Below are positions 13,054-26,737 of a DNA stretch of 64,000 nt, one piece after another (position 1 is the stretch's first letter; every line of letters begins with the position of its first letter). The notes beneath the pieces are model-generated. The model was not told the DNA's origin and searched no databases. It worked only from the letters and a program-made list of their open reading frames with translations. Both the position numbers and the translations under genes were made by a program. Source of the DNA: Globodera rostochiensis (Eukaryota > Nematoda > Chromadorea > Rhabditida > Heteroderidae); assembly GCA_018350325.1 (NCBI GenBank), contig JAEVLN010000021.1, forward strand, positions 868,001-932,000, written 5' to 3'.

Positions 13054-15036
13054 GAGGATTTATACGAGAAAAAGAAATCTTCGGCATAAATTTAAAAAAA
13101 TTTGTGTGTTTTGCTGAGATAAGTTTAAAGTGACAATATATTTGTAAAAATACCTAAACAAAGTTAAAAATTACTTATTAAAAGCTTAAAATAGATCTTT
13201 GATTTTAAAAATAATCAAAAAAATATCAAATATAAATTGAACTATACTTAGAGCAAATAAACTATTAATTATTACAATTTCATACATAGAGCAAAAATTT
13301 AACATTTTCAACATCGGACATATTTAATAAAAAACGAATTAAACCAATTCAAGATTAAAAAAAACCATGATAAAATATTATTATGTTTTTTCGTGGGATG
13401 TAAGTATGATAAACAAAATCTATATTTTGAATAAAAAAATTGGATAAAAATAGCTCATTTGATAATTAAGAATGATGGGCCTTCATTAAAATGGTTGATT
13501 GATAAAAAAAATACGGCGTTGTTTTGAATATATTAATAAATCTATTAAAGTAAATTTAAATTTTTTAAAAACTTAGCAATTTAATTGTTAGCAAAAATTA
13601 AAATTAAATTACTTTTACACTAATGAAATCTGTTGATTTTGAAATGAAAAAAGAAAAATTAGAAAATCTTCATATCCAATCATAACTTTAATTCTCGCAG
13701 GGGTGTATGTTTAGCAGGAAAGTAGATGTTGTTTGTAAAAATATTTCAAAATTTAACGCTAAAATACTAAATCAAAAATGCAACATTCTCAACATCCAAT
13801 TGCTAAATTAAATTAACAAGGTTATCATCCCGACACATCAAAATTAAGTAAAAAATTATCTTACAATTTATTATGCTTAAACCTTTTAATAAACCATTTA
13901 AAAAAAAAATGGCGGCTTTGAAAGACTCGAGGTAATTTTCAATCATTCCGCTTTTCCGTCCCTCTCATCTTTATCCCAAACAGCCCACTTTAGGGCTAAA
14001 TTCTCCGTCTACAATGCCGAGTCTCATAAGCTAAACTAAGGTCTCATGAAACCTAAAGCCCTAATAAATAAATTTAAATTGATTGTTAAACAAACTAACA
14101 ACCTAATAAACAATGTATAATATTAGTAAATATGAACATGATTGACTCGGTGTAACAATGTAAACTAAGTATTTAAGTATTTATAATTAATTAATTTAAA
14201 TGATATTCAATTGCAATTTTAAAATGTATTTTCTCTAGCCGTTAATATGCATTAAATAAATTAAAAAAATTTAAAATGTCAATTACAGCCAAAAAATATA
14301 TAAAGCGTATTCGAAAAATAAAATACATAACAATTGATAAGCAGGGATGGGATTTTTAGGTTTTTGTCTATTTTTGCTGCAGCTTTGTTTTGGCGAGTTA
14401 TGCACGAAAAACATGTTTTAGTCGGAAATATCGTAGTTTTAACGAGCTTATCCAAGCCTAGGAAAACCTATTTTGGAGTTTCGGGCCTAAAATAGGCTCT
14501 CGAGCCAATTTGCATTTTTTCAAAAATTTCTTAAAAATGCAATAAAATTCGAATTTTTGAATATTCTTGCCAAGATCCCGAATTTTTTGATATTTTTTTT
14601 TAAAATACAATAAAACTTAAATTTTTCTTGCCAAGAGCACTAATTTTTTGAAAATTTTTTATAAAAAATTCAATAAAATACCTTTTTTGTAAATTACTTA
14701 AAGTTAGAGTAAGGTTTTTTAAGCAAGACGCATATGAGCGTGAGTTAAATTATTGAAATTAATTATGAAACAATAGTTAAAATCTAAAAAAGAAAATAAA
14801 ACTCTAAATAAACAAACAATCGAATTGATTATTTAAAAAAAAAAGAATTGGATGTGCAAAAAGATCTGAAAAATACGAACATTACTTGAAAAAAACATTA
14901 AAGCTAAATAAACCCTTTATTAAATAAATCATTTATAATTTTACGCTATAAATAATTAATTAATTACGTAAATAAAATAAGGTGGAGCCCCCAGCAAGTG
15001 CGCCACAAACAAACTCACAAATTGTTGGAGCAAATT
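13054..15036. other. AT-rich DNA, no supported gene
   Basis: No long open frame. The only items of note are the tiny split ORF at 13909-14039 and an open island at about 14992-15045 (VEPPASAPQTNSQIVGAN then stop), which follows a weak AATAAG acceptor. Confidence 0.5.
13909..14039 (+). CDS. candidate two-exon micro-ORF
   Basis: After an A-rich leader, ATG at 13909 reads MAALKDS and then splits a codon at a GTAATT donor (13932). A 62-nt pyrimidine-rich intron ends at TTTAG (13993). The frame continues RAKFSVYNAESHKLN and stops at 14039. Donor and acceptor phases agree. At 22 codons it could be a chance join, or the start of a longer gene with different splicing. Confidence 0.2.
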
Positions 15037-15231
15037 AAACAACAACAACATTATTAAGCATTTATATACAAATTGTAATATTTAGCAGTAACAAATTAAT
15101 CGAAACAAAAATATGGCTTAAAACAGCTTTTATACTGTTAAACTCACAAATAAATTAATGCAAGTTTTTAAAAAAAAACAAATTAAAATTAAAATACAAC
15201 AACTTTTTTCTAACTATATTTGGTCATTTGT
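15037..15231. repeat. copy A of a ~200-bp direct repeat
   Basis: Starts AAACAACAACAACATTATTAAG and ends GGTCATTTGT. It matches 16267-16472 in the same orientation with small indels. The two copies bracket about 1 kb, so long-terminal-repeat-like ends or a local duplication are both possible. Confidence 0.65.
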
Positions 15232-15295
15232 ATTTGATAAAATGATTTTAAAATCATATATGCTGCATAGAACAATCTACTACAGGGTTTTACAG

Positions 15296-15652
15296 CCAAT
15301 AATCGAACCGGATGGATAAACAACAGAGATGGCTTCTGGTACGCAGCATTGGTGCCGGGGTAGTGATAATCCTAAAAACAAATACAACTCGTTTCCGGAT
15401 ATGTTTTTTAAAATATTAAATACAATTTTTATCCAAATAACTAATGCATAAACCTGCTTTTTATAAAATAAAGAAATAATTTTGGATTTTAAATAGTAGA
15501 ATATTTATACAAAATTTACAATAAAAAGCAAAAAAAAGCCAAAATATAAACGATTCTGAATGATCAGCATAGCGAACATATTCTGTTGCAATGGATACGA
15601 CAACAGCCGCACATTGTCACTATCAATAGACGACTGGTCGTGGGGCTGCTAG
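15296..15652 (+). CDS. candidate exon pair (3' end of a gene)
   Basis: Exon 15296-15359 follows GGGTTTTACAG, reads NNRTGWINNRDGFWYAALVP and ends in phase 2 at a GTAGTG donor. The next acceptor (TGATCAG, ending at 15567) has the matching phase. The frame continues GIANIFCCNGYDNSR then TLSLSIDDWSWGC and stops at TAG (15650-15652). In another frame the second exon contains GLLDSGN, which resembles a retroviral-type protease motif; the phase match favours the first reading. No family is assigned. Confidence 0.25.
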
Positions 15653-16266
15653 ACAGCGGTAATTTAATGTGTCAAAAAATGGTCTAAAAATTGGAAATGT
15701 GCAACCAAAGTGTCTCTTTTAAACAAGATGGCTTTAATTTGTAATCAATCAACACACACGGAGCAAATAAAAGTAAAAATTGCTAAAAATATTTAAAGTC
15801 TGACCCAAAAAAATTCGATGATTAAACAAAATAAAATGATATTAAAATATTATTAAAAAAAAAGTCACCATAAAAGAAACATATATTTAAGCTTTAAATG
15901 AAAAAAAGCCATGATATTAAAAATAGAATGAAATTGTAATTTTGAATTTAATAATTTAACAAAATATTCTAAACCAATTAGGAAATAATTATACTTCAAA
16001 AGGAACGAAAACAAACAAATTAAAATATCCAACATAGTAATTATTAAATTGTGAGCGGGCGATTTTAAACTCTTACCAACGCATAAACCAATTAAATTTG
16101 GTTAGTTTTTTTTTGACAATTGTTGTTGTTTTTGCTTTCTTCAAATGTTCATTAGGTATTTTACTCACGGTACAAAGTCAGAATATTCAACCATCCATTA
16201 AATAAATGTACATAAATTTTAATTGCTTTTGTATTTTTAAATATTAAGTAATTTGTTACATGATAT

Positions 16267-16472
16267 AAACAACAACATTATTAAGAATTTATCTACAAAT
16301 TGTAATAAAGAAAAATAGCAGTAACAAATTAATCGAAACAAAAATATGGCTTTAAACAGCTTTTATACTCTTAAACTCACAAATAAATTAATGCAAGTTT
16401 TTAAAAAAAAACAAAAAAATTGAAATTAAAATACAACAAGTTTGTTTCTAAACCACTTTTTTGGTCATTTGT
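16267..16472. repeat. copy B of the ~200-bp direct repeat
   Basis: Same-orientation partner of 15037-15231, including the shared stretches TTAATCGAAACAAAAATATGG and TTAATGCAAGTTTTT. A few indels distinguish the copies, so this is not a recent duplication. Confidence 0.65.
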
Positions 16473-19262
16473 TGACAATAAATTGGGTACGAACTTTATT
16501 TATATTTTTTCAATTGTTTTTGTAATCTTTTTTATTTTATTGGTCAATTTCACTCAGAACATAGGTCATATTTTTATGTTAATATTTATGTAAAATCCAA
16601 TTATTATTTTCAGAACAGCACTATATCTACCTTATTTTTATCTGATGTTGAGTTTTTCTTATTACAAATTAATAAATTAGTAAACTTAAACATAATTTTT
16701 GATATTCATTTAATTTATTAGTTGTTTGTTTTGTTATTGTTCCATAATACGAAGGAATGGATAGCATTGTAATTTTTCATAAATTAAATATTTTAATTAC
16801 AGTCGTTTTAGTTTTAATAATGTCTTCCCATTTTTATGATATTATTATTCTTCAATCATCATTTCACATGGTTGTATTAAGTCTTTAAATGATATAAACT
16901 TGTAAATGCTGCGCTTATACCATAGTATAAAAATATAAAACACCAAATGTTCGGTAATAAAACACAAGTTATAGTTAAAAAGCGGAAGGGGCGAACGCTT
17001 GCCTGAACAAGATCTCAGACTAGATCAGAATAAGAAAAAATGATAATAATTTTATGGAAAGGCAGCGAAGCATTTTTATTTAAAAAGTGAGAATTATTTT
17101 ATTTTGTTATAGGAGCAACAGTACAGCTCAAATCTTGAATACTAGCATAAAACACTTCTGAGAGAGACGACATCAATGGACGATCCAATCACATAATCCG
17201 AGTGTTTGGAGCTGGCGTGAGTGCAAATTTATTTCTCCTTAATTATTAATCGCTTTAATTTCATATTTAATACAAAAAATTATACCAACCGTTTACGTGG
17301 ATATGGTTAATTGATTGCGGCCAAAAATGCCATTGAAATGCCTAATAAAAAAATAAAATGTTTAATAATTAAACTAAAATATTTTTTACTATTGTAATAT
17401 AAGTGAATCATCTGTTTTTAAGGCTTGGAAAAAACGTAACAAAGTCTCATAAATAAAATCGGAGAATGAAAAAAATTATATTTTAATAAAAAATACGTTA
17501 TTTTATCCGCAATAATTAATGTCAGACGGAATTTATCTGTATCTATTTTATAAAATATCGCTTTTAATTAACGAAGCAGATTAAAGAAAAAAATAAATTT
17601 GCAATGTAAAGCCTTGCCATTTTTTGAGTAGCAACACAAAAAGTGTAATATGTATGCGCAAAAGAGAAAAAATTGCACGCGAACCGAAATTAAGCAAAAC
17701 TAAATATAATTTTTTTTGACATCACATCCTTTTAGAACCACCATTTGCGCGTCACTCCCGCCGTCTTTACCGGAACAACTTACGAGAGCGCTCAACCTAG
17801 ACTACAGCCGAAAATACGGCAGAGAAAACTAGCCTGATATTGATGATTGATTTCGATATCATTTTCCCACAAATAATTTTATTGCCAACTTTTGTCGCAT
17901 GCCGCAAACTTATATTGTTTTATCATTGTGCAAATAAATTTTTATGTACATTTATTTTGGCATTTATAATACTGAATTAAAATTTATAAATAATATTTAG
18001 AAGGAAAATTAAACATTTTAATTATTTTCTACATGGTTTATAGTAATATTTTGGTCACATCAATTTTTCGTTACTTTTTTGATAATGGATTTATTGTTTC
18101 TGAAGTTTTTAATTGCACGTTTTTATTAAAAAAAATATGCAATAACAGGCATTATTTTGCCTAACGATTCACTCACTGCTTTTTTGGAACGCAAACAGAC
18201 ACTGTTGAGTTTGGCAAAAGGCCCATTATTTAAATTTATCTAGCTTTCTAAAATTGTATATGTTTTACTTACAATTTTATTTTAGTCTTTTTACATATAC
18301 GCTTCATGCCATGCATCCTTTTATATAATTTATTTAAATAGGTTAACTTACCGGGTTTATATTGCTTCTATGATTTATTTTAATGAAGAATTTTTTTATA
18401 AAGGTTTTAATCATTCAGAAAATACGAACAGGCCCTTAAATGATACTGGTTGCTTGCCATGAACATAAGATGCCCGATCGGAATTTTGTAATTTATTAGA
18501 TATATGGCATTTAATTATATAGTATTTACATAGTCGAAACTGAATTATTAAATATTTTACATGGCGATGATACCTGCTAGGGTATGCTTTAACGACACAC
18601 CTAATTATATTAATTTTCTTGCTGGGTTTATTCTTTCTTTAATGAATTGTTGGAAATAAAAAAATGCAACCATTAAAATATCTGCGTAATTTCAAAATAG
18701 CAAAACAAAATGCAAAACCAATCATTTATTTCATATCTGCATATTTAGATATTTTATTTTATTAAGATTTTATAATAAATAAGTCAATATAAAACAAAAA
18801 ATGTAATGAACACGCAAAAACTAGACAAAAAATCTAACCCCAAGATAAAACCTATAATCAAAAACAAAATACTAAGAATCTTTAAAGGGAGGACAATTAT
18901 CAAAAACAAAATAAAAGAAAAAAATGTTAAGCTCTGAATCATGAAAAAGGACAACAATGTTAACAAAAAATGAATTAAATTAATAATGTTGGCTAATTAA
19001 AAAAAAATGCTTAATCAAATCTAAGACATATTGTAAATCAAATATTTATAGATAGGTTAGGAATTCAATAAAAAAACTAATTAAAAGCATTTACTAAGTA
19101 ATCAAAAACTAAATGATTAGTTTTTTTGCCGAATAAATTAATCAAATTAAAGAAATTTTTTAAATTTTGATATATTAATATATGATTTGCTTTTGAATGT
19201 TTGTTACAATATCATATAAAAGATCTTTAATTTTATCTCAGTCTTTAAAACGTCCTTTGCAG
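16473..19262. other. AT-rich DNA, no supported gene
   Basis: No long frame. One island at 17736-17837 follows a good acceptor (ACATCCTTTTAG) and is open for 33 codons (NHHLRVTPAVFTGTTYE...) before TGA. Upstream, a GTGAGTG donor at 17217 ends an open stretch ...NHIIRVFGAG in a matching phase. These could be two exons of one gene, but two other frames of the same island are almost equally open. Confidence 0.45.
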
Positions 19263-20578
19263 CGGCTATCACCTTTGCCGAAGAAGGGCAGCGCATTCCG
19301 GAGGACTTGAAGTGTTACTACGTGCAGACCATGGCAAAAGCTAATCAGGTTTCTAGGATATGATTTGGCATCCGATTTTTGGCTTAACAATAATCCAATT
19401 GTTTAGTAAAGATTATAATGGAAAATAGCAAGATTTTAAAACTTTAAAAACATGTTAAATCTCAAAACGGTTAAATTAATAAATTTAAAGAACATTTTGC
19501 CCAATACTGCACTACCAATGATCTTGTGCTTTTCTTGTCTTGGCTGGTAAATTTAAAACATTACTGAAAAAACAAAACAAATAAAATTTGCTTCTTAAAA
19601 AAAGTAAAATAAATTCAATAAATTTCTATTTAAAATAATTGCTCAAAACATTAACTTACAAAGATTTTTACAGAATAACAATTTAATTCATTTACATTTG
19701 AACATAATCTTCATTTACATTTGAACATAAATGAAAGTTCACACAACTTCAAAAGTGGTGTGACATAGCGCACAAATTGATAGTTGCCCCATTAGGCACA
19801 TTTATTCTTTTGTTGTTGTAAGTAATCCAATCGTTTAAGCTTACATTATATTTTGGTTATTTATAATATATTTTATAAATAATTTAAACAATTGTTATCT
19901 TTTTATATAACTTTGTAATAGATAAACATTATAATTGACATTAAATTCATTGATTAATTAATTATTTTTTTCTAAGTAATTCATTTTAACATTACGAAAT
20001 GTAAATAATAACTTATTCATTTATTTTATTTTCACCAATTCGATTTTAAAAATATGTAATAATTTTTTATTTTTATAACATATAATTTTAATCTGATTAA
20101 TAAATTACAATGTTTTATTGTTAAATACATTTTGACAGTTTTTCAATATTTAAAAATTTTTTAGTTAATTGTTTTCATTCAAAACTACAAAATACCCTTA
20201 AATATTTTGGTATTACTCGAATGTTTGATGTAAGCTCTGTTTATTTATTACATATATCATGGAATTTGGGTACATTTAACTACAAATAATAAAAAAATTG
20301 CTAATATTAAAAGATTATACATAAATTTCTGATAAATTTAAAAAACGCTAAACATTAACATACGCGATAAGTTAACAAATTTATTCTATTTCTATGCAAT
20401 AATGTTTGATTTAATAAATTAATAATTTAATTTTAATCTACTATTAAATATCTTAATACAAAACAAATTTTCAAATTTATTTTAGAATTGGATGACGAAG
20501 AAAAAGGATGCAAGATGTATTTCGGCACCAACAAGATTGCTATTTTTTTCTGGTGTTTATGAACAATTTTTTTTTTAA
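19263..20578 (+). CDS. candidate exon pair separated by a ~1.1-kb intron
   Basis: Exon 19263-19348 follows GTCCTTTGCAG and reads AITFAEEGQRIPEDLK then CYYVQTMAKANQ, ending in phase 0 at a GTTTCT donor (19349). It is the GC-richest coding-like island in the first 25 kb and is open in this frame only. A phase-compatible exon starts after TTTATTTTAG (20485), reading NWMTKKKDARCISAPTR then LLFFSGVYEQ before a stop at 20578. I recognise no family. The first exon is the better supported half. Confidence 0.27.
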
Positions 20579-23500
20579 ATTGTCAAGTCAAAATTGAAAA
20601 TAAAGATTTTCCAATTAATCAAACCATTTTTTCATATTCACAAAAAAACGAATAAAACTTGACAATTCGTCTTAAAAATAAGCATTAGCGTTTTTTAAAT
20701 ATCAAATTAATTTTTAAAAATATTAAAACTGTTAATCTTTAAAATTTTTACAATTAAAATTGTCATTAAAATATTTTAAAGGGTGTAGCACTGAATAATC
20801 GTAAATTTGGATTAAAATAATTAAAACAGAGCATTCGCATGATACAGTTGCTTCTTTTTGGAAATATTAAGTTGCTAAATAAATGATTAATTTATAAAAT
20901 TGTTACAGAATTGAAATTCAATGCGCCTCAATGCAATGTAATTGATATAAAATTACAGATAATTAAAAATATATTATAATTTAATAATGAAAGTTATACT
21001 CAAGATTTTTTAAATTGAAAATCAAGCGTAGAAGCAGTAATTTACTAACAATTTCCGTGATCGTACGCCGCAATCATTCTCACCTTTTCGTGTTTCAAAT
21101 ATTTCTTTCAATTAAATTATAATAAATAGCACAGTACCACCAAGCAATCGTAAGCAGCGAACGTTTGCCATCCATCACAAAATTAATTTTGAATTTTGCC
21201 GGAAAGGCATTGATTCACGCAGCGAGCAGACATTTTGCAATTGATCAGAACAAGGAATGACGGGAAAATATGCTCTTATTCATGTTTTTAGAGGTTGAGA
21301 AACCATTTATGTAAATGAATATTTTTTGTTTCTACTTATTAATAAATTCACTTGTCGATATCAATGGTTTTTAACGTTTTTCCGCTTCCAATTTAACAAA
21401 ATTCAATATTCTGCCAAGCTACATATATTTTAGGAAGTAATTTTAGACATCATAACTTTATTCAAACCACCGCATTAAATCAGTTAAACCTTATACCATT
21501 GTTGTTGGGGAAAAATATCAACAAATAATAATTGGAAATTGATAAAAAAAAACCTGCCCGTTAGCTTATATGCAAAATTTAAATGCGTTTTGCAAATGAC
21601 TAAATATAAAACCAAAATTAAACACCAACACCAACATAAGATAAAAAAAGATATGACTAAACACATATGAGCAAATTATCTTTGCTTTAGCCTGGCAGTG
21701 GCTGGTTCTTCCTTGCTTTGAAATAAATCTAATAAATTTAATTAAATAACAAAGATTAAATAAAATGTAAAAATAAAACCCAAATTTACATATTAAATTC
21801 AAATAATCAAATTAACAATAAAATATTTAATGAAAATATGTCTAATGAAGGTTTTCTAGTTATAAAGCTATATCCGTCAAATGTATTTTGAATTTTATTA
21901 TTTAATTGATACATTAAAATTTAAAACCAAAACAAGCGGTTGCTTCAAACTTCACGTTTGTTTCCTCATTAGTCAAATCAAAAAATTTTAAGTTGGTAAA
22001 AGATGATAATTTTTATATAATATTGCCCAATAGAAAAAGCACCTTAATAACAAATAAACATATTGTACAGTATATAAACATTTTTAAATATAATTTGCAT
22101 AGCTTAAATTTGAAAGTGAAGATCGGATTTCGGACATACTAGGATTGACAATGCTTACAATTCCAGACAAAGGCTTCAAATCAAAACAAAAATTTAAATT
22201 AGATATAGCAAGGCGTATTTGGGACACTCACTTAAAAAAAGGAATTTTATATATGTGTTTAAATTAATATAAATAACAGTAACAATTGTGGATACAAATA
22301 AAATTGGTAAAGAGAAATATTATATTTAACAAAAATATAAAGAAAGTGTTCAACCTTATTTAATCGCATTCGTCGTTCAAAAAAACTTTAAAAATAAGAA
22401 GCTTCGAATATTATTTTTCAAATAACTCAAAACTAAAAATTTGTATCTTTATGAAATGAAGCAAAATAAACAACTCTATGTAAGACTATTTAAATAATAA
22501 TATTTTAAATACCAATAACAAAAGAGGCAAACTATTTGCTGTATGATTTTCATTTCTGCAAGGGAGAACGATGAACACAGCAGGGGTAAAAGTGAGTCTG
22601 CGATTGTTTAAGGAAACAAAATCTTTGCAAATTTAAAACAAAAATAATATTTCAGAGGAATCCGATTTAAAAACAAAACGATATTTAATATTCGATAGCA
22701 AGAAATACATATCAATGCTAAATGAGAGCCAAAAAATTAATAATAAAAAGGTCAATACCTAGAGTATCAGAAAATAAATTGATGTTTGCAGTTTTGTCGT
22801 AAATAATTTAGTCAAAAATGAACGAAATATTGAAATTCAAAATTTATTAAGGAATATATAAATAATAAAGTCAAAAAAATTTACCAATTAAATTACATAA
22901 TCCACAGCAATACATAAGTAAGTTGCAATAATTTTAATATATAAACAAAATCTTAATAATTTTGTGAAATAAATCCATTATAAAATTTTTGGGTAAAATA
23001 TATATAAATCACAGCAACATCACAGTCCAAATAGCACTTTTAATAAATTTAAAATTGATAAATAAACGCTTCTAACAATTGGTCCATTCTACGTTTTATT
23101 AAGAACCCATTTAAATAAAATTATCATGATTAGCAACAATAATTTGAAGAAAAATGCCAGTTTATAGTTAAATTCTAAAGTATAGAATAATAAAATAAAA
23201 AGAATAAAACTGGTAAATCCCAAATATTATTTGTCAATGACAATCCATTTATTTGCCTGGAGTCAACGGCCAACCATTGAAATGTAAATCATATGATATT
23301 CTGGCAACTATAAGTTCCAAATTATTTATGATTTCTCGCTAAATCAATGAACAAAAATCAAATTAAAAAAGGGCAACAAAAATCGCAAATTTTTATAATT
23401 ATTCTTATTGTAAAAATCTAGTTATTTTAAACATAAAATAGATTTATAAAAGAATTCTTGTAAAGTTGCAAAGCAACTGTTTAATTGCTTTATTTTTAAT

Positions 23501-25751
23501 CTTTCTTTTATAAAGTTAAATAAGTTAATACGGTAAGTTCATCTAGCTAGTAGATTTTCATCCAGATGATATATTTTTCCTAGCCGACAAATTTATTTTA
23601 ATTTTTTTGTTTATGTTTTTTTATTCCTTGAATTTTCAAAAGTGTATATTATTAATAAGCTTCCTTTTATCATCAAAATTACATTATCCATTTGATATGT
23701 TTACAGCTTCATTTATACATAGGTTTGCAACTTATTCATTTGTTAAAAGACTTCATGCGCTGCCTCATGAAGATGGATCTGCCTTTGAGTCGAGGAAGGT
23801 TTATGGCTTGACGCTTATATATCTTTTTATAAAACATTTATTGCTGTTTTGACTTTTAAACTTTATTTCACAGTTACATTTTCAGACAAGGTATTTTAAA
23901 TCTTTTTAGATGAAGACGAAGAAGGAGCAAAGTTGCACTATTTATAGCTAGGATTTTTTCTACAAATCTCATAAATTTGAAGAATATGCGAACTTATAGT
24001 ATTTATATGTTTGTAATGAAATTTAAATTTAGTTGTTTGTTTGCTAATAATGAACTCACCATATTTAATTACTAATAATGAATTCATTTCTTCTTTAAAA
24101 AAAATCACAAATGATGACGAATGAATAACTTGCACAAAGGAAGGGTTGCTACTTAAAAAAAATATTCTTTAAAAGCAAGAAAAAATAAATTTTTTAATTA
24201 ATGTAACAAAGCCTCAAATTTGGGAAACAAAAATCAAGTAATTACAGAAATTATAATTGTAATAATTCCTTACGATGAAATGCAAATACCTATTAAAAAA
24301 AGAAACTCAACAGCAATATCAAATATAAATTATACAAACCTGTTAATGCATTAAACAAATTGGACCAATTGCCTACTGCTATCGCCGTCGTGCAAACATG
24401 CCTCCGAGCAAAATTTAAGATGAAACAAAATGCCCTTTTTTGAAAAAACCTTTAATACATCTAAAATGTAAATAATAAAATGCCAAGATACTTAATAATT
24501 TTAATAAATGTTTAGTGAATAATATAAAAGGTAACTTATTTAAACAAATTCTTATGACGAAAAAGCGACTACGGACAATTCCCGCAATCAAAAAATAATT
24601 AGCATAAAAAAATTACATATATACCAGCCAAATTAAAACCAGAGTCCCTATTTGAATATCTATAAAGTTTATAAGGCACAATTAATCCTAAACTTTTAAT
24701 ATTACTGATAAACTATGAAATTAATTTAAAAAAAAACTTAAACTTATAAATTTGCGACTTTGTTAACTTTAAAAAAAAATGATTATATAGAATAATTTAA
24801 ATAATATTACTTCAATTGCTATTCATTGAACGTAATGAAAACTATAAGTTTATGAATTCTAAATTAATCAATATAATTAAATATATTTTACAAAAATTTA
24901 ATAATTTTAATAATTAAATATATTTCTTTAAATGAAACTAAACAAAAGGAATCTGCGAAAGACTCTAAAAATACAAATTTCTTAACACTAAAGACATTTA
25001 TTGTAACTTGGTGAAATATGTTATTTGTTTTCATTTACGTTTTTCAACTTGCCAAAATGTAAAATAAAACAAAATAAAGTTCTTCAAACAAGATTACAAA
25101 CATTTATTAATTTTCTTCATACCAATGTTTAGAGCTGCAAAACTTTTGTGGGCCGGCGACAGATCACGGAAAATTTCAAAGAGGGCTGCGCTAGTAATTA
25201 AATATTAAATATGTGTTTTGCTCTAAAAAAATCAGCATTTGACTCTACAATCTAAATACAAATCATAGGCAATTAATTTAAACATATGAAAATTAAGCAA
25301 AACGGGTTCGATGTAATTGTCATTCAAAATTATACATTTGAATTTTACAAAACATAAAAATCAATAATCGAATATTCTGATTTAATTTAAGTTAATTTAA
25401 TGCTATGTTTTCGAGCACCCTTCTCAGAAAGCTGTAAAGCTTGGCTGAATTTTTGTTCATTATATGTGTGATAAAATAGTAAGCTATTTGTTGAATAAAG
25501 TAAGCAAAACTAACAATAATTTTATAAAAGACATTTTACATTTAAATCTTTAATAACTTTTGTTTTAAATTTGGATGTTCAGCAAAGATATAAATATAAC
25601 ACTACATACATATTTCAATATTGATTTTAAAAACAATTTATTAATTTATAAATTTTCACGTTGCTTTTAATTTAATAATTTGTATCTATTTTCAGTTGTA
25701 AAACCAGGCTTCTAACTAAAATTTACATTGCATTATTGCCAGTAAATAATT
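20579..25751. other. AT-rich DNA, no supported gene
   Basis: Stops in all frames, with only short islands (about 21180-21260, 23745-23805, 23910-23947, 24370-24420, 25135-25195). The 81-codon frame at 23607 is AT-rich and unsupported. The left edge of the Helitron-like array is at 25752. Confidence 0.55.
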
Positions 25752-26344
25752 TCTCTATATAAGAGGATTCTGGGCGTTTTTTTACATAATCTCGAATAAC
25801 TCTTTTCGGAGTGCCAGGAGCGAAAAAACAACCTCACAAGACCCTAGATGGTTAAGGATTTGGGATCGAATGGCATGGTCGGATTTCTCCTAACACAATG
25901 CCAAAGGTGCAAAAGTGCCAAAAAACCACCTTTTTTTGGCACTTTTTTTTGACCACCCCTCACTTTTCGAGCTGTACTCGCGCGGGGAGTAGGATATCCG
26001 GTGTTGGTGTTGGAGAAAGGGCACTGCTACACACTCAGGGCTTTCTAATTAGCTATAGTACATATCGCTATGATGAGTTTGAAGTGAGTTACACCGTGAC
26101 ATGTAACTAAAAATTTTGCACAAAAAGGGGTTCAAAAACATTGAATTGACCACAAATTGGTGGCTTTTGCCAATAGGGGAATGGTTTCAGCAGATAAAAT
26201 GTAGAGCTTTTCAAGAGCTTTCAAATGATGTAAAGAAAGTTGAGGGTCGCGCGGGAAGTTTTCTCGGTGCTGCGCGCTAAATGTTCAATTTTTCACTTTT
26301 TCCCTTTGTCGGCTGTGGTGGTGTAGTGGTGAGTGGTGGGGGCA

Positions 26345-26500
26345 GTTACCTTGAAACATCTAGCAACCCCCCGGAAACACATGGCAACACTTGGCAACAT
26401 CTTTCTAGCTGTGGCCTAAACCTGGCAACAGCAAGGAAACACATGGCAACACCTTGGAAACGCATGGCACCACTTGGCAACATCTGGTGGATGTGCGGGT
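26345..26500. repeat. GGAAACACATGGCAACA-type tandem repeat
   Basis: Three to four degenerate copies of a ~27-bp unit (GGAAACACATGGCAACAC, then TTGGCAACATCT) between the 5' body and the gene leader of unit 1. The 5' body is interrupted here, after its tRNA-like A-box (about 26316-26330). Open frames on both strands (up to 106 codons) are repeat artefacts. Confidence 0.65.
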
Positions 26501-26737
26501 CTCCACCGTGATCTCTTAGGAAGCCTGACGGTGACCGCCGGTAAACCTTGACACCTGGGGATAGTGGCACTTGCGTGGCACTCCCCTGACGTGAGTGTGG
26601 TTGTTGACGAAAGACATCGTGCACCACCGACGCACGACGAGTGCCGCTCGACAACAAATTGGGCACCTTCCCAGCCTCTTTCTCGCATGTGTCATTATTG
26701 TATCTTTAGAGTTTTGAGCTTTTTTAATCTTCTTGCA

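Noticed and set aside
15568..15654. GLLDSGN as a retroviral-type aspartic protease motif
   Set aside because: Seven residues only, with a stop soon after and no neighbouring Gag/Pol motifs. Another frame joins in phase to an upstream exon candidate. Kept only as an alternative.
26346..26688. 106- and 90-codon minus-strand frames upstream of copy 1
   Set aside because: They lie over the CAACA/CATGG tandem repeat and leader; no homolog in units 5 or 6.
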